A stretch of 64,000 nt of DNA from the NCBI RefSeq assembly GCF_020085105.1, contig NC_058055.1, forward strand, positions 15,315,822-15,379,821, given 5' to 3'. The DNA is from Siniperca chuatsi. Taxonomy: Eukaryota > Chordata > Actinopteri > Centrarchiformes > Sinipercidae. Below the pieces are notes generated by a model. The model had not been told where the DNA came from, searched no databases, and worked only from the letters and a program-made list of their open reading frames with translations. The position numbers and the translations under genes are program-made. The stretch's first letter is position 1. Each line of letters opens with the position of its first letter. Below, piece after piece: positions 26,873 through 35,511 of this stretch.

Positions 26873-27387
26873 CACTAACTCAAGTGTGCCATCAATCCAA
26901 GATTATGAGGTTTTAAGTCCATAGCATTCAGTTTGTTCAGTTACACCATGCAAAGTCAAAAATCAAACTTTGAATAAATAAATCTTCCAATAATGCATCA
27001 GTAATAATTCATTCCAGCAAATCACACATGGTTAAGAGCAATATGAATCATAATACAAAAAAAGTCTCAATTTTAAAATCTTAAAATTAAACTTAAAAAA
27101 AATTACTACTAATTACCACTGCTAATACTTAAAAACATCTTGTCTGTTTTAAAAGAAAAAATTATGACATTATGCTTTCAGTAATGTGATAATATTATAC
27201 TGAGAAGCCTGACAATCTGTGCAACCACAAAGTAAACAGAGGAGACACGGCTGCAGCAGAAGGGGAGAAAGACACTGACCTTGAGTCTGCGGACCATTTC
27301 CTCTTTGGAGATTTTGTCAGAGATCTCCTTGACCCCCGGGGGGTAGGTCACCTTCCCGTCTGTGACTCGAGCTTTAGAGTGAGCCAT
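4370..27387 (-). CDS. pds5b: PDS5 cohesin-associated factor B, complete coding region (34 coding exons)
   Basis: PDS5B is a nuclear HEAT-repeat protein that binds the cohesin ring (RAD21 side) and, with WAPL, sororin and acetyltransferases, controls cohesin release and sister-chromatid cohesion. Splicing the 34 coding exons gives about 1,406 residues. It opens with [20 protein letters not shown], nearly identical to my recollection of human PDS5B, and similarity continues through the whole HEAT region. The PDS5B-specific segment [13 protein letters not shown] (exon at 7281-7426) and a tail with AT-hooks (RGRPPK near residues 1259 and 1349) exclude PDS5A. The start ATG at 27387 has an A at -3 and G at +4. 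Every intron has consistent phase, so no frameshift or pseudogene sign is present. Exon coordinates are in the block entries. HEAT fold and cohesin role are family knowledge; the gene model is read from sequence. Confidence 0.97.
6912..8958 (-). CDS. pds5b: pds5b coding exons 25-30 (end of solenoid, start of tail)
   Basis: Exons: 8844-8958 ([19 protein letters not shown]), 8328-8460 ([19 protein letters not shown]), 8090-8209 ([19 protein letters not shown]), 7544-7606 (21 codons, [20 protein letters not shown]), 7281-7426 (starts [19 protein letters not shown]) and 6912-6984 (24 codons, [20 protein letters not shown]). The last two begin the disordered tail, which is Ser/Asn-rich and diverges from human, as is usual for this part. 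An interspersed-repeat fragment ends about 55 nt below the 7281 exon edge. Confidence 0.93.
7135..7226 (+). repeat. Interspersed-repeat fragment in a pds5b intron
   Basis: The motif ACCTCCACCAAGGAGGTTAT and, further on, GTCAGCAGGATTACGAAAAT and CTACTGGCCCGATT form a recurrent fish repeat phrase that I recognise but cannot assign to a family. It sits about 55 nt from the exon at 7281-7426. Confidence 0.5.
8965..8984. repeat. (CA)10 microsatellite next to a pds5b acceptor
   Basis: The repeat begins 6 nt outside the exon 8844-8958. On the transcript it is (UG)n immediately before the AACAG acceptor. Confidence 0.9.
9345..11032 (-). CDS. pds5b: pds5b coding exons 20-24
   Basis: Exons: 10874-11032 ([18 protein letters not shown] to LLMNDR), 10543-10611 (23 codons, [20 protein letters not shown]), 10154-10290 ([19 protein letters not shown]), 9784-9907 ([19 protein letters not shown]) and 9345-9549 ([19 protein letters not shown] to KQHAAIS). 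These match human PDS5B block by block. One Gly codon is split GG/T between the third and fourth exon. The region is the C-terminal part of the HEAT solenoid. Confidence 0.95.
11448..11467. repeat. Poly-A tract in a pds5b intron
   Basis: Homopolymer of about 20 A, 41 nt below the 11508-11631 exon. Confidence 0.85.
11508..12872 (-). CDS. pds5b: pds5b coding exons 16-19 (HEAT region)
   Basis: Exons: 12757-12872 (REITKKLG-like start read as [16 protein letters not shown]), 12465-12570 ([19 protein letters not shown]), 11837-11997 ([19 protein letters not shown] to HIK plus split Ser) and 11508-11631 ([19 protein letters not shown] to AQIFE). All phases agree. The donor of the first exon lies 4 nt from a (CA)n/(TG)n repeat, described separately. 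Confidence 0.95.
12713..12750. repeat. (CA)19 microsatellite next to a pds5b donor
   Basis: On the minus-strand transcript this is (UG)n starting six bases into the intron after exon 12757-12872. Confidence 0.9.
12873..14475. other. pds5b intron without recognised genes
   Basis: The intron holds a short (AAGTGATA)3 tandem near 13024-13048. No further exon is needed, since the exons on either side join in phase. The segment 14050-14340 may be a dispersed repeat, but I could not confirm it. Confidence 0.4.
14476..15426 (-). CDS. pds5b: pds5b coding exons 12-15 (HEAT region)
   Basis: Exons: 15313-15426 ([19 protein letters not shown] to DTNAV plus a split Lys), 14964-15045 ([19 protein letters not shown]), 14822-14870 (a 49-nt exon, [16 protein letters not shown]) and 14476-14615 ([19 protein letters not shown] to CKQAEVCV). 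The short 49-nt exon is flanked by good splice sites and restores the frame exactly, so it is real. The [10 protein letters not shown] block is a PDS5 landmark. Confidence 0.95.
15427..16826. other. pds5b intron, 1.4 kb
   Basis: Short frames occur on both strands (for example 15872-16285), but they have no recognisable domain. I see no repeat family here. Confidence 0.4.
16827..18942 (-). CDS. pds5b: pds5b coding exons 8-11 (HEAT region)
   Basis: Exons: 18827-18942 ([19 protein letters not shown]), 18207-18301 ([19 protein letters not shown]), 17765-17910 ([18 protein letters not shown] to TLDKR) and 16827-16978 ([19 protein letters not shown] to NSIDD plus a split Arg). Codons split between exons (AG/G, G/AA, AG/G) all resolve to the residues expected from human PDS5B. 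Relative to human, the insert [13 protein letters not shown] replaces SAAGKDAAKQIAW, an ordinary ortholog difference. Confidence 0.95.
19140..19205 (+). repeat. SINE-like tail with (TTA/CTA)n end
   Basis: GTGAAGTACTTTGTAACATG followed by CTCTATAAATAAAAGATTAT and a trinucleotide tract resembles the 3' tail of a fish SINE or LINE. It is a fragment in a pds5b intron. Confidence 0.4.
19270..19500. repeat. Polypurine-rich tract
   Basis: About 230 nt of strongly A/G-biased plus strand (GAAAGAAAA, GGGAGAGAAAGAAGAGAG and similar) with few pyrimidines, in a pds5b intron. It ends in (AG)n near 19470. Confidence 0.7.
20050..21997 (-). CDS. pds5b: pds5b coding exons 4-7 (residues 134-282)
   Basis: Exons: 21900-21997 (starts [16 protein letters not shown]), 20786-20912 (starts with the split Asn then [14 protein letters not shown]), 20378-20458 ([14 protein letters not shown]) and 20050-20190 ([15 protein letters not shown] to the end of the LEFKLK segment). 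The first two join through a codon split AA/C; the others are phase 0. This is N-terminal HEAT-repeat sequence, where the family binds RAD21 and the WAPL/sororin YSR motif (family knowledge). Similarity to human PDS5B is near-complete. Confidence 0.95.
21359..21398. repeat. (AC)19 microsatellite
   Basis: Near-perfect AC dinucleotide repeat in the pds5b intron between exons 20786-20912 and 21900-21997. Confidence 0.9.
22225..22730. repeat. Dispersed fish repeat, ~500 bp
   Basis: The block (containing GTTAGCTAACAGTTGC, then CACCTGGTGAATTAAAGTCC, and ACGACACTTTGAGAGTGG) is sequence I recognise as recurring in percomorph genomes. It is non-coding. Ends and family are uncertain. Confidence 0.45.
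22905..24143 (+). mobile_element. 5'-truncated L2-like LINE (reverse transcriptase C-terminal part)
   Basis: The segment encodes the end of a non-LTR reverse transcriptase in two frames. It starts with a degraded [11 protein letters not shown] catalytic motif near 23005, then [16 protein letters not shown] and [20 protein letters not shown] (23214-23360). Frames change near 23020-23110 and 23400, so it is dead. The 3' end CCCCTCGGGAATCAATAAAG and a TCTGATTCTGA tail are typical of fish L2-clade elements. It lies in the pds5b intron 21998-25937, on the strand opposite to the gene. Confidence 0.8.
25158..25404. repeat. Composite (CT)n / CTAGATCT microsatellite
   Basis: About 250 nt of (CT)n regularly interrupted by TAGATC, giving recurrent CTCTCTAGATCTCTCTCT units. 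Both strands are open for over 120 codons only because of the repeat (Arg-Glu or Ser-Leu strings); it is not a gene. Confidence 0.95.
25938..27387 (-). CDS. pds5b: pds5b coding exons 1-3 (residues 1-133)
   Basis: Exons: 27280-27387 (36 codons; the exon runs to 27407 with 20 nt of 5' UTR), 26550-26753 (68 codons, beginning [19 protein letters not shown]) and 25938-26024 (29 codons, [17 protein letters not shown]). All are phase 0 with GT-AG sites. They encode the N-terminal helices of PDS5, including the highly conserved [19 protein letters not shown] segment. The second intron contains a 47-nt poly-A run at 26833-26879. Confidence 0.95.
26833..26879. repeat. Poly-A tract, 47 nt
   Basis: Longest homopolymer in the window, in a pds5b intron. 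It may be the tail of an old retroposon, but no body is recognisable next to it. Confidence 0.9.
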
Positions 27388-28721
27388 CCTCTTTAGCTCT
27401 TCACTGCCTGAGGAAAGAGACAATAACGTTTTCAATAAATTAGAGGAGAGCAAGAACACAGGAAGAGGGGACTAAAAACCTAAAACCTTGAAGAATTGAA
27501 GAACCTCAACCAAAACCAGCGAGAAAAAGCACATTGTTAACTATTTGGAACCTAAGGCAAATCTTTTTTTATACTTCAAAGCTTTGAAAGAAGTCTGCAA
27601 TAGAGAGCTCTGAAATATTCAGCGAGGTATTCACAGCACAGTAATAGCTTTCTACAAGCTGAATGAATGATGAAATTGCTACATTCCGAGAGAAGGCTGA
27701 CTTTTCACTGCGAGCTGCTGCTACCATTGTGTTCCACATTTCTTTACAGCGGCCACTAGCCTGTCAAGGATTACACCCAATTCATGTTTGGGGCATTCAC
27801 ATGACGCAAACTGTGCTTTGACTTTCAATGTTGGTGCACTGCTCATGGCCATATCAGTCATGCTGAACTTTACACAGCTCTTTAGCAATGGCTACTAAAC
27901 TGACCCGTCTCACCTTGCCACTGCTTTTTGTCCATTAAAGATATTAAAAAAAAGGCAGAAATGTGTCCACCCAGGAGTATGACTTCATTTTCCTCCTATA
28001 TCCCCCTTTGTCAGACAAAGGGTCTGTAATGTTTCAAATAAAATTAATGATTCGATACTTTATAGTGAGGGTTCATAATATATCTAGGCCAAAGCAATTA
28101 ATACAGAAATGCATCAGTTACAGCAACAAGGCTAGAAGTCGACGGTTCTTACCAGGAGTTTTGAGTATAAGAGAATGGTGGCTGATGTTTTGCTACAGAC
28201 TACAATCTCAAAGACTGCCTCAGACATACCGCCTCAGTCACAGCCTCATGTCTCGGTCTCATGCGAGTTTCCTCAACTATTAATGTCACAGTTTACAGGA
28301 CTGCTCATTATGTAGCCAGCTATCAGCTGCCTTTCGTTTGACTGATAACCTTTTTATGCATGTTGTAATAACTGAATTTTCACGATGTAGACATTTTACA
28401 CATAGGAGCAAAAACACAACTTCAAATGAACCAAATTAATTCAATACATCACCCAACCCTAATATCAGCTGAAGATAATTAACATTTATTTCATGAAGCT
28501 AAAATGAAACTTTCGTCTGTTGTCTGGTTAATGTGCTCATTGCAAGCCCAAGTCTGTACTTCACCAAAGATTGTTTGAGAGTGAAAAGAAACCACTCTAT
28601 AACGGCACTCTACGGCCACAAATGCACTGTGGTTTTATAATTCAGCAAGACCATCAGCATAGGAAGACTTCTCAATTTATGTGCTGCTTTTATCCAAAGC
28701 TTTTTACAATTTGCCTCCCAT

Positions 28722-28776
<55 letters not shown>
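28722..28776. repeat. (CT)n(CA)n microsatellite
   Basis: Eleven or so CT units pass directly into about 16 CA units. Confidence 0.9.
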
Positions 28777-28777
<1 letters not shown>

Positions 28778-28779
28778 GC

Positions 28780-28862
28780 AGTGAGGTACCATGCAGGCAC
28801 TGGCCTGACCATTGGGAGCAATTTGGGGTTCAGGGTCTTGCCCAAGGACACTTCAAGTGACA
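28780..28862. repeat. Interspersed repeat fragment
   Basis: GGGAGCAATTTGGGGTTCAG and CTTGCCCAAGGACACTTCAA form a phrase common in fish repeats. Orientation and family are not assigned. Confidence 0.5.
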
Positions 28863-29746
28863 ATTTGCTGCCTTTGTTGTCATATATGACAGTAATTTGA
28901 ATGTTGTTGGGTTTTGGTCTGTTGGTTGGACAAAACAAGCATGTTGGCTATGGGAAACTGATGGGCAAATATCACATTTCATAAATCATGTTTCCATTAA
29001 TTGTCAAGCAAATTTGATGCAAACTTTTGAAATGATGCGATAAAAAAAGAGGAAAAAAAGAAAATGTGAATTAGGCAGGTTTCCATCAACTGGATTGGAG
29101 CGAATAAACAAAACAACAAGGGTAGTTTCGTCATCCTGCAGAAGTTGGCGGTATAGACTATGTTACGCATGGCTGTAATAAACAAGAGTAGAAGAAGTAA
29201 AGGTTGCAAACAGGAAACGAAACCAGTTGTTTGAAGAACGCTAATAAACCTCAAACACCAAGTACAAACAAAACCAGTCGCCATGGCCATCTACGAGGGA
29301 AAATGGAGAGAGGTCTTCAGGGATTTGTAATTGTAAGACGTTGACAGCGGAAACAGCTTCTTCTTATCCTCTCGGAACGGAAACAGCTTATCAGCCATGT
29401 GAGTTAAATGTTCGCTGCCTCTGAACTTATTTGGCAAAAGTGTTTCCATCTCCCATTACGCGTATTAACTCTTTTTCGAAAAAGGCAAAAACCACCACAA
29501 GTGAGCGTATAACCCCTAACTGTCCTAACTTCCAGTTCCAGTTTCTTCTCTTAAAACATATGTTGTGGGAAAAAAAAGCTAAATGTTCTTTCAGACTATG
29601 TGACAGTTACACGGCTTCAGTTGTGAATTTATAGCACCATTTGTTAAAATTTTGATTTGGAGGCATTAGTTCAAATAGAAAAGAAAAACTAAAAAGTCCC
29701 CCGTGCTGCCCTGTCAAAAAAATCTATAGAGATACACCTAGCTTTA

Positions 29747-30100
29747 AAGCAGTAACAATTAGTTGATTAATCTATTTGTTGATCGACAAGTTAACCAGCA
29801 ACTATTTTGATAATAACCATATTTTAGTCATTTTTAAGCAAAAATGTCAAACATTAGCTGGCTCCAGATTCTCAAATGTGAAGATTTGATGCTTTTCTTT
29901 GTCGTCCATGATACTAAACTAAATATCTTTGGACTGTTGGTCACACAAAACAAAACATCTGAAGATGTCACCTTGGGCTGTGAGAAATTATAACAAGCAT
30001 TTCTCTCTATTTTCTTACATTTCATAGACAAAACAATTAAACAAGAAAATAACCGGCAGATTAATCAATATTGAAAATAAATAAAGTAGTTGCAGCCTTA
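29747..30100 (-). mobile_element. hAT-like non-autonomous transposon, copy A
   Basis: The ends AGTAACAATTAGTTGATTAA and GTAGTTGCAGCCTTA are the degenerate termini of a MITE family seen twice more in the window (54888-55204 and 63303-63631). This copy and the last are in the same orientation, opposite to the middle one. The family has no coding capacity. Confidence 0.6.
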
Positions 30101-30905
30101 CATCGCTTTACTTCATGTTAAGTTTTTATTGTCCTTCCGCAACACTGTCACGCTCAGTATTTGAATAAAAAAAATCTCTGCACTTTGTTTATACAAACCT
30201 GTGCAATCAACTATATTTCAAACAAGTAAACGACAGACATGCCCTCCTCCGCGACCGGCATCAATCTTCGTTTTCAAATCAGTAACAAACATGTCATCTG
30301 ATTTTGAGCCCTGTGATATACCTGTAGTATAATGCTGTAAAAAGGGCAATTTGTGTAGTTTTATAGAAAGCCAAAAAGCAGTAGTGGAACGCATGACTTC
30401 TCCAGGTATGGTCAAAACCGATAAGTGGTGTATGACATATCCTGAATGACAGATGGGTGGAAAGTTAAGACAAACAAAAACACAGATATTGGGTAGTCTG
30501 ATGATCCATAGTCCTTTCTCAGATTTCTGCCAGGAGTTCAGAACTACTGTGCAAAGGCAGCACTTGCTGCACGGTAAATGTAGCTACATTTTCACTTTGT
30601 CTGCCATACAACCTGCTTTCACTGGTAAAGTACCAAAGTTGTCTGAAATATGGTATAAACCAGCATTTGTGGCTGCTCCTGTCCTGCTTCAGTATCTCAT
30701 TCCACAACAACCACCTCTCCCAGGGGACTCAGCATAACAAGTGTTTACTACTGTTTAAAAAAAAAAAGAAAAATCACTACATATATATGTACTGTTACCA
30801 AAAGCATTAAATGAATGGACATAACTTTTCTTCTGTAAGTAATGTCTTGTTTGTGACTTTTCACAATTTAGGTTGCTTTTATCACTTAAGGAGAATTTAT
30901 TATGA

Positions 30906-30965
30906 AGCAGTGTGGCTCAGTAGGTCCACCATCTGACAAAAGGGCTTGCTGGGTTTGATTTAGAG
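30906..30965 (+). repeat. tRNA-derived SINE head (remnant)
   Basis: TGGCTCAGTAGG at 30913-30924 is a perfect RNA polymerase III A-box, and GGGTTTGATT at 30951-30960 is a degraded B-box at suitable spacing. The segment cannot fold into a normal tRNA, so it is a SINE head rather than a tRNA gene. Confidence 0.45.
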
Positions 30966-32999
30966 TTTTGAATAGCCAAACAATTTTCTGCAGCTGTACT
31001 TGAGCTTTTATAAAACACACACACAAGCAGGGCCAAACTCACACACTGGACACTGGCATGCTGCCAAATCGCTGGATTCTGACCTTCTTTTCCAAACCAC
31101 AGCTGCTGCCAAATTTGAGTCTCTCTTCCTCTCTCTCTCTCTCTGACTACCACACTGACACACAGAGCGCTCTAGCAGCCAATCAGAGTAGAGTATTTCT
31201 CGAGCTGGGGGGTCTGTCTGGGTACCATCCACCAGGGAATATTTCACTTTGAAAAGGAAGCGGCAGTAAATAATCACACATGGGGCAAGCTTTACCCTAC
31301 ATTAAACCTCTTAAACATGAGCTACTTTCAGCTCATTGCTGGTTTATCAGAGTAAAACACATTTAGCCCCCCACCAAGGTTTTCTATCTGCCCATTGCTT
31401 CTGCTCTCCCCACTTCAGCCCTTTAACACAGCTGCCAGCAGAAATATGAAGCCTCAGAGCAGTTCTCCAAACCTAATCTGAACCTTGACATAGGCATCCT
31501 TTGTTTTAACCCTGTGGGTGATCACAGGGAAGAGAGGGACTGTCAGCAAACAGAGGGAGGACCAGACACCAGTTGGTTGTAAGGGTGAACTCAACGACCT
31601 CCATATGGGCACTCACACAAAAACCAAGTGAGGGAAACTGGCTTGGTTTTCCTAATGAAATTAAATCAAACAGACATTTTCTGAACAGAGCATGTCTCCA
31701 TCAAATCTGAACCAGTGAAGTCCGGCCAGACACAACAGCAAAGCAGAGAAGGAGGCATTGAACTTAGTCCAAAGGTTATGAGAATGAGACGAGGTTGGAG
31801 TAAAACTCCAAAGAAGCCACACTGCAAGGGAAGCTGTGTCTACAAACAGAAAACACTGCTGAATCACATGTCTAAGGTCACCAAGCAGTGCAGACATATC
31901 TCCTACTCTGTATCCACTCAACACAAGCAAACCATCACAGAGACCAAAACTAAAAGACTACCATTGTGGCTTTGTACAGCAAGAATTTGACCAAACACAA
32001 TTTTACTCAGTTTTCCTTTTAGATGGGAAAAATAAAGTTGTAGGTCTGCAGCTTGTATTAGATCTAGAAGGGGGGGGGGGACAAATGATCTAAACCAAAA
32101 ACTAACTGTGCTACACCATGGTTTCTGATGGAACAATAGTCCATGTGGTTTTGCACAAAGCCATTTTAAAAAGATAATAAGCAATAAAATCTGTGTAAAA
32201 GCTGAAACACAATCATCTTATTTGGCAATGCTCTCTTAAATCAATACATTAAATTCCAACTTGGCTTCTTAGGAAGGTTATCTTGAACAGTAATGATTTT
32301 AAAAGTGTTATTTGGTAACATATTCCAATGAAGAAAAAATTCTAATAACCAAAATCCTTATTACATGGCCATTTAATGAGATATTTCAGCCAATCCGCAG
32401 TGTTGATGGTGACACGATTCAATAATCACAGGCTGATAGCTGTCAAAACAAATGCACTGCAGCACCCTGGAGGGGACTGTCCTCACTCAGTAGTTTACAA
32501 ATAACATGCAGTGTACAATTTGATGAATAACTCCTCCTGTCTTTGATGTTTCTACAAACCGCTACTGCTTCGCTCAAATCCTTTTGTTGTTTGCCAACGT
32601 TATATTAATAAGTGTGCACGAGACCAGGTGTGCTGCTTTCAATCAGTCCTCATCAGAAAAACAAAGCTATTCATCTGATATCTGGTAAATGTATCAATTA
32701 TGCAGCCGATCAACCACTAAATAATCCATTTACACGACAAAAAGCAATGCGCCTTGTACAAGTAGCTCCTAATAAATCACTCACAACGAAAATAATTTTG
32801 CATTGCACCGTTAACAGACACCGGATTACTATCAGCGATAGGTTGAATTATTAAGTTAATGATAGTTAACGTTAGTAAGTAGATAGAGGAACACATTTTA
32901 TAAATAAAGGTGCTTCTTGTTATGGTACAACAGCATGACAAGGCCAGGGACTATGGTACAGCTAGACTGCCTTGTTGCTGACCGTGGCTAATCTAGTTA

Positions 33000-33560
33000 G
33001 CTGCCGCTAGCTAGCTGGTGTGCACATCTCGCTAGCGGCTACACTGGCTAGCGTAACCGAGCTAACGTTAGCAGCAGCAATCTCAGTGACAGAGGGCGGA
33101 CAGATAGTAGCGTTGCACTGAACAAAACACCCCGGCTAACTACCGTTATCGATACCCCGACTGCAGTCAAACAACCAAGTTCAGTCATTGTTTGCTCGTG
33201 CTGGGATATTGAACATAGCAAATGGGCTAATATTTCACTAGCTAACCATTTTGCGCCGCAGGACCAGGTCAACCAGCGCTGTGAATCGGACACGGCTGCC
33301 GAGAACACAGGCGAGCAAGGCGGGCTGCGCTCCCCCTATTATAGCGCTGGAAACCTGGCTACTCCGCGGTCACATTCTGAGTTATACTTCATTTTTGGCA
33401 GCAGCACCTGTAAATATTGCTACGTTTCAATCAAAAGGATTCGCTTATTTGTGCATTTTCTTACCTGTTACGGTGAATTGTGATCAATCGTGTCCTCCTC
33501 TGCAGCTCTCTTCCCCCTCCTAGCTCCAAAATGGCGCCAATATGTATAGATTCGGTGCCC
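33000..33560. promoter_or_regulatory. Probable pds5b promoter region
   Basis: This stretch has more CpG dinucleotides than its AT-rich surroundings and surrounds the presumed pds5b first exon. It includes several GCTAGC hexamers and a 12-bp palindrome, GCTAACGTTAGC, near 33062. No TATA box is evident, as expected for a housekeeping cohesin factor. zar1l starts about 2 kb away on the other strand, so the two genes are divergent. The promoter role is inferred from position and composition only. Confidence 0.45.
33465..33535 (-). other. pds5b: pds5b non-coding first exon (5' UTR)
   Basis: The minus strand reads a strong donor here, CAG followed by GTAAG (plus-strand cttac at 33460-33464), in a GC-richer stretch about 6.1 kb upstream of the exon carrying the start codon. 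No other good donor with CpG context lies between this point and the start exon, so I infer this is the 5' UTR exon. The upper boundary (transcription start) is a guess. The coding exon's acceptor is at 27408 (CTCAG, then the exon), which also requires an upstream non-coding exon. Confidence 0.6.
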
Positions 33561-33841
33561 ATGAGTACAAACCATCAATGAGTGCGTAGCGCCACCTATA
33601 GAGCAAATCCATGTAGGTCTGCTGGGCCCTTTAAGTGATGCTCGTATTATCCTTTCAAATTATTACAAATTCTTTTTGTTTTAAATGACTGAATATCCAA
33701 AAACACATTTTACTTAGTGAGCAGTAGCTATTGTGTAGCCCTATTAGACAGTTTTATTGATTCATAGCATGTAAAGCGGGCTTTGTTTGCTCAATGTTGT
33801 TCAGAATGTGGATCATATGTGTGACTGATACGAAATATGAA

Positions 33842-34180
33842 ATCAGATCAGATCAGAAATACTTTATTGATCCCGAGGGGAAGCTCTTTTGTTACAGCAG
33901 CTCACTGTCACGTCAGTGCACACAGGAATAGAAGTACTAAGCAAAAAATATAATACATTATAATACAGGTCAGAAAATAAATTAAGTACCAAGTGGGTAT
34001 AAGTATAAAATTAAAATATGTGTGAAGTACAAAGTGGGTTTACCGGTTGTTGATGATTATACGGTATAAAGTAATAGTGCATGAACTGTCAAGTTAAGTG
34101 TAGCTTATTACGGTTATAATAAGACGGAGGATATTGCACAGCAGTAATAGAAGTATGAATAAATATCAATAAATAGGGAA
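33842..34180 (-). mobile_element. L2-like LINE 3' end, minus strand
   Basis: Read in reverse, this ends CCCCTCGGGATCAATAAAGT and an ATCTGATCTGAT tail, and it contains TATTGCACAGCAGTAATAG. These closely match the 3' part of the plus-strand element at 23.7-24.14 kb. It is the same family in opposite orientation, truncated to the 3' region. Confidence 0.75.
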
Positions 34181-35511
34181 TTAGAACGAAATTATATGAA
34201 ATTAAAAAATAGCCTAATAAAATATTAGTTCGCTTGTATTAAGTAAATTCAGCATGGTTGTGGTGCAAAATAAGGACAAAGCAAAATGCTTTAATTAATG
34301 TGTCAATTACTCATGTAAAAATGTGCAACAGTTAGACTATAGCCTACATGTTAAACAGACACTGAAATAGGAACATAACAGTGTTTACAGAGAATGCCAA
34401 ACAAGCACACCTTGCATCACAAAGTGCCATTTTGACAGCTGGCTTTACATCCTTGTTAGGTTCTGTTCCTTCGATCTAAAATTGAAACCCCAGTATTCCG
34501 ACAGCACTTGAACGCACCAACAGACTGTGTTTCAAATGAGGGTTTCTTTCTTTTTTCTTTTTTTGGTGCGAAAATGATCTCATAAATGAGACAGGGTCAC
34601 AATGTTCTCATTAGGGTGACATTCATGTATCTTCCGCGTAAATTATATTTACAATCCACTTAGTTGCTTCCAAATGGTGCTATTCATATTTTAAAGGTGT
34701 CTCTGCCTATTAAAGGGCATTTTATCAAATCAGTGCCTCTATTCATGCAGCCTTTTCTCAGATACATTTCAGGATACCATGATCATTTTTTCCCTTTCCT
34801 TGCCCTGCTAACCTATTTATTTATATGGCACTTTTCCATGCAAGAACATCTGTTCCTCTTTTACATTTTGGGTGCATTTACTTTGGTTACACTTCATTTT
34901 ACGGAGCTAATTGTTGATTTCCCCGATTCTCCTCAGAAATCCGCACGAGTTTAAGCTACTACAAAGGTCTTTCCATACTGTTTTACAGAACATCAAACTA
35001 AAAGGAATAGCCTAGATGTCTCAATGATCAGCTGCTTGCTTGTCTGTCTATGGTGGGTCTCTGGCCAATGTGAGCTATAGGGGGAGCTCCAATATAATGT
35101 TTCAAATTTTGCACTCTCAAATCTAAAGCACTACAGCCTACTGTAGAAAATTAGAAATGCATTCAGATTTAGCACAATCAGAGAGTAATACGGTTGAAAG
35201 ACTAGTTTGAAAGCACATTTTGATAAAGTTGTTTGAAGTAGGCTACAGATTAGTGGGCAGATCGCCTCTATTTTCAGCAGTGAACTGTTGCTGCTGAATG
35301 AGAGCATGGACAACAGTGAATTTATTATAATTTAAGGCTGGGGGAAAATAGAACCAGCTACCTTAACATAACATTTGAATCAAATCCAATTACTTGAAAT
35401 TACTTGAAATTAAATTGCACGCCCCTGTTCTCAATCAACCAATTAGCGCTGCAAGAAGGCGACTGTTTAAATCCCAGCAGGAAGAACTTGGACCGGTTTC
35501 ATGGCTCCAGG
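34181..35511. other. pds5b-zar1l divergent spacer and zar1l upstream region
   Basis: No BRCA2 or N4BP2L coding sequence is seen here. There is a perfect 10-bp tandem duplication TACTTGAAAT at 35391-35410, just before the zar1l 5' UTR. An open frame at 34664-34954 has no recognisable domain. The zar1l transcription start presumably lies between about 35.35 and 35.5 kb, with no obvious TATA box. Confidence 0.4.

Larger units (their letters stand above)
27408..33464. other. pds5b first intron (6 kb), repeat-rich
   Basis: This separates the non-coding first exon from the start-codon exon. It contains a CT/CA microsatellite (28722-28776), a repeat fragment (28780-28860), a hAT-like MITE (29747-30100) and a tRNA-like SINE head (30906-30965). 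The rest (31.3-33.0 kb) shows no gene or recognised repeat. Large first introns often hold regulatory elements, but none can be named here. Confidence 0.6.

Noticed and set aside
30906..30980. A functional tRNA gene
   Set aside because: The A-box is intact but the B-box is mutated and no cloverleaf can be drawn; a SINE head is the better reading.
33540..35500. Remnant of BRCA2 or N4BP2L genes in the spacer
   Set aside because: I found no recognisable exon, only an L2-like fragment and bland AT-rich sequence.
35404..35511. Longer zar1l N terminus starting upstream at 35404
   Set aside because: That codon is TTG, not ATG; the first in-frame ATG is at 35512 and gives the family-typical N terminus.
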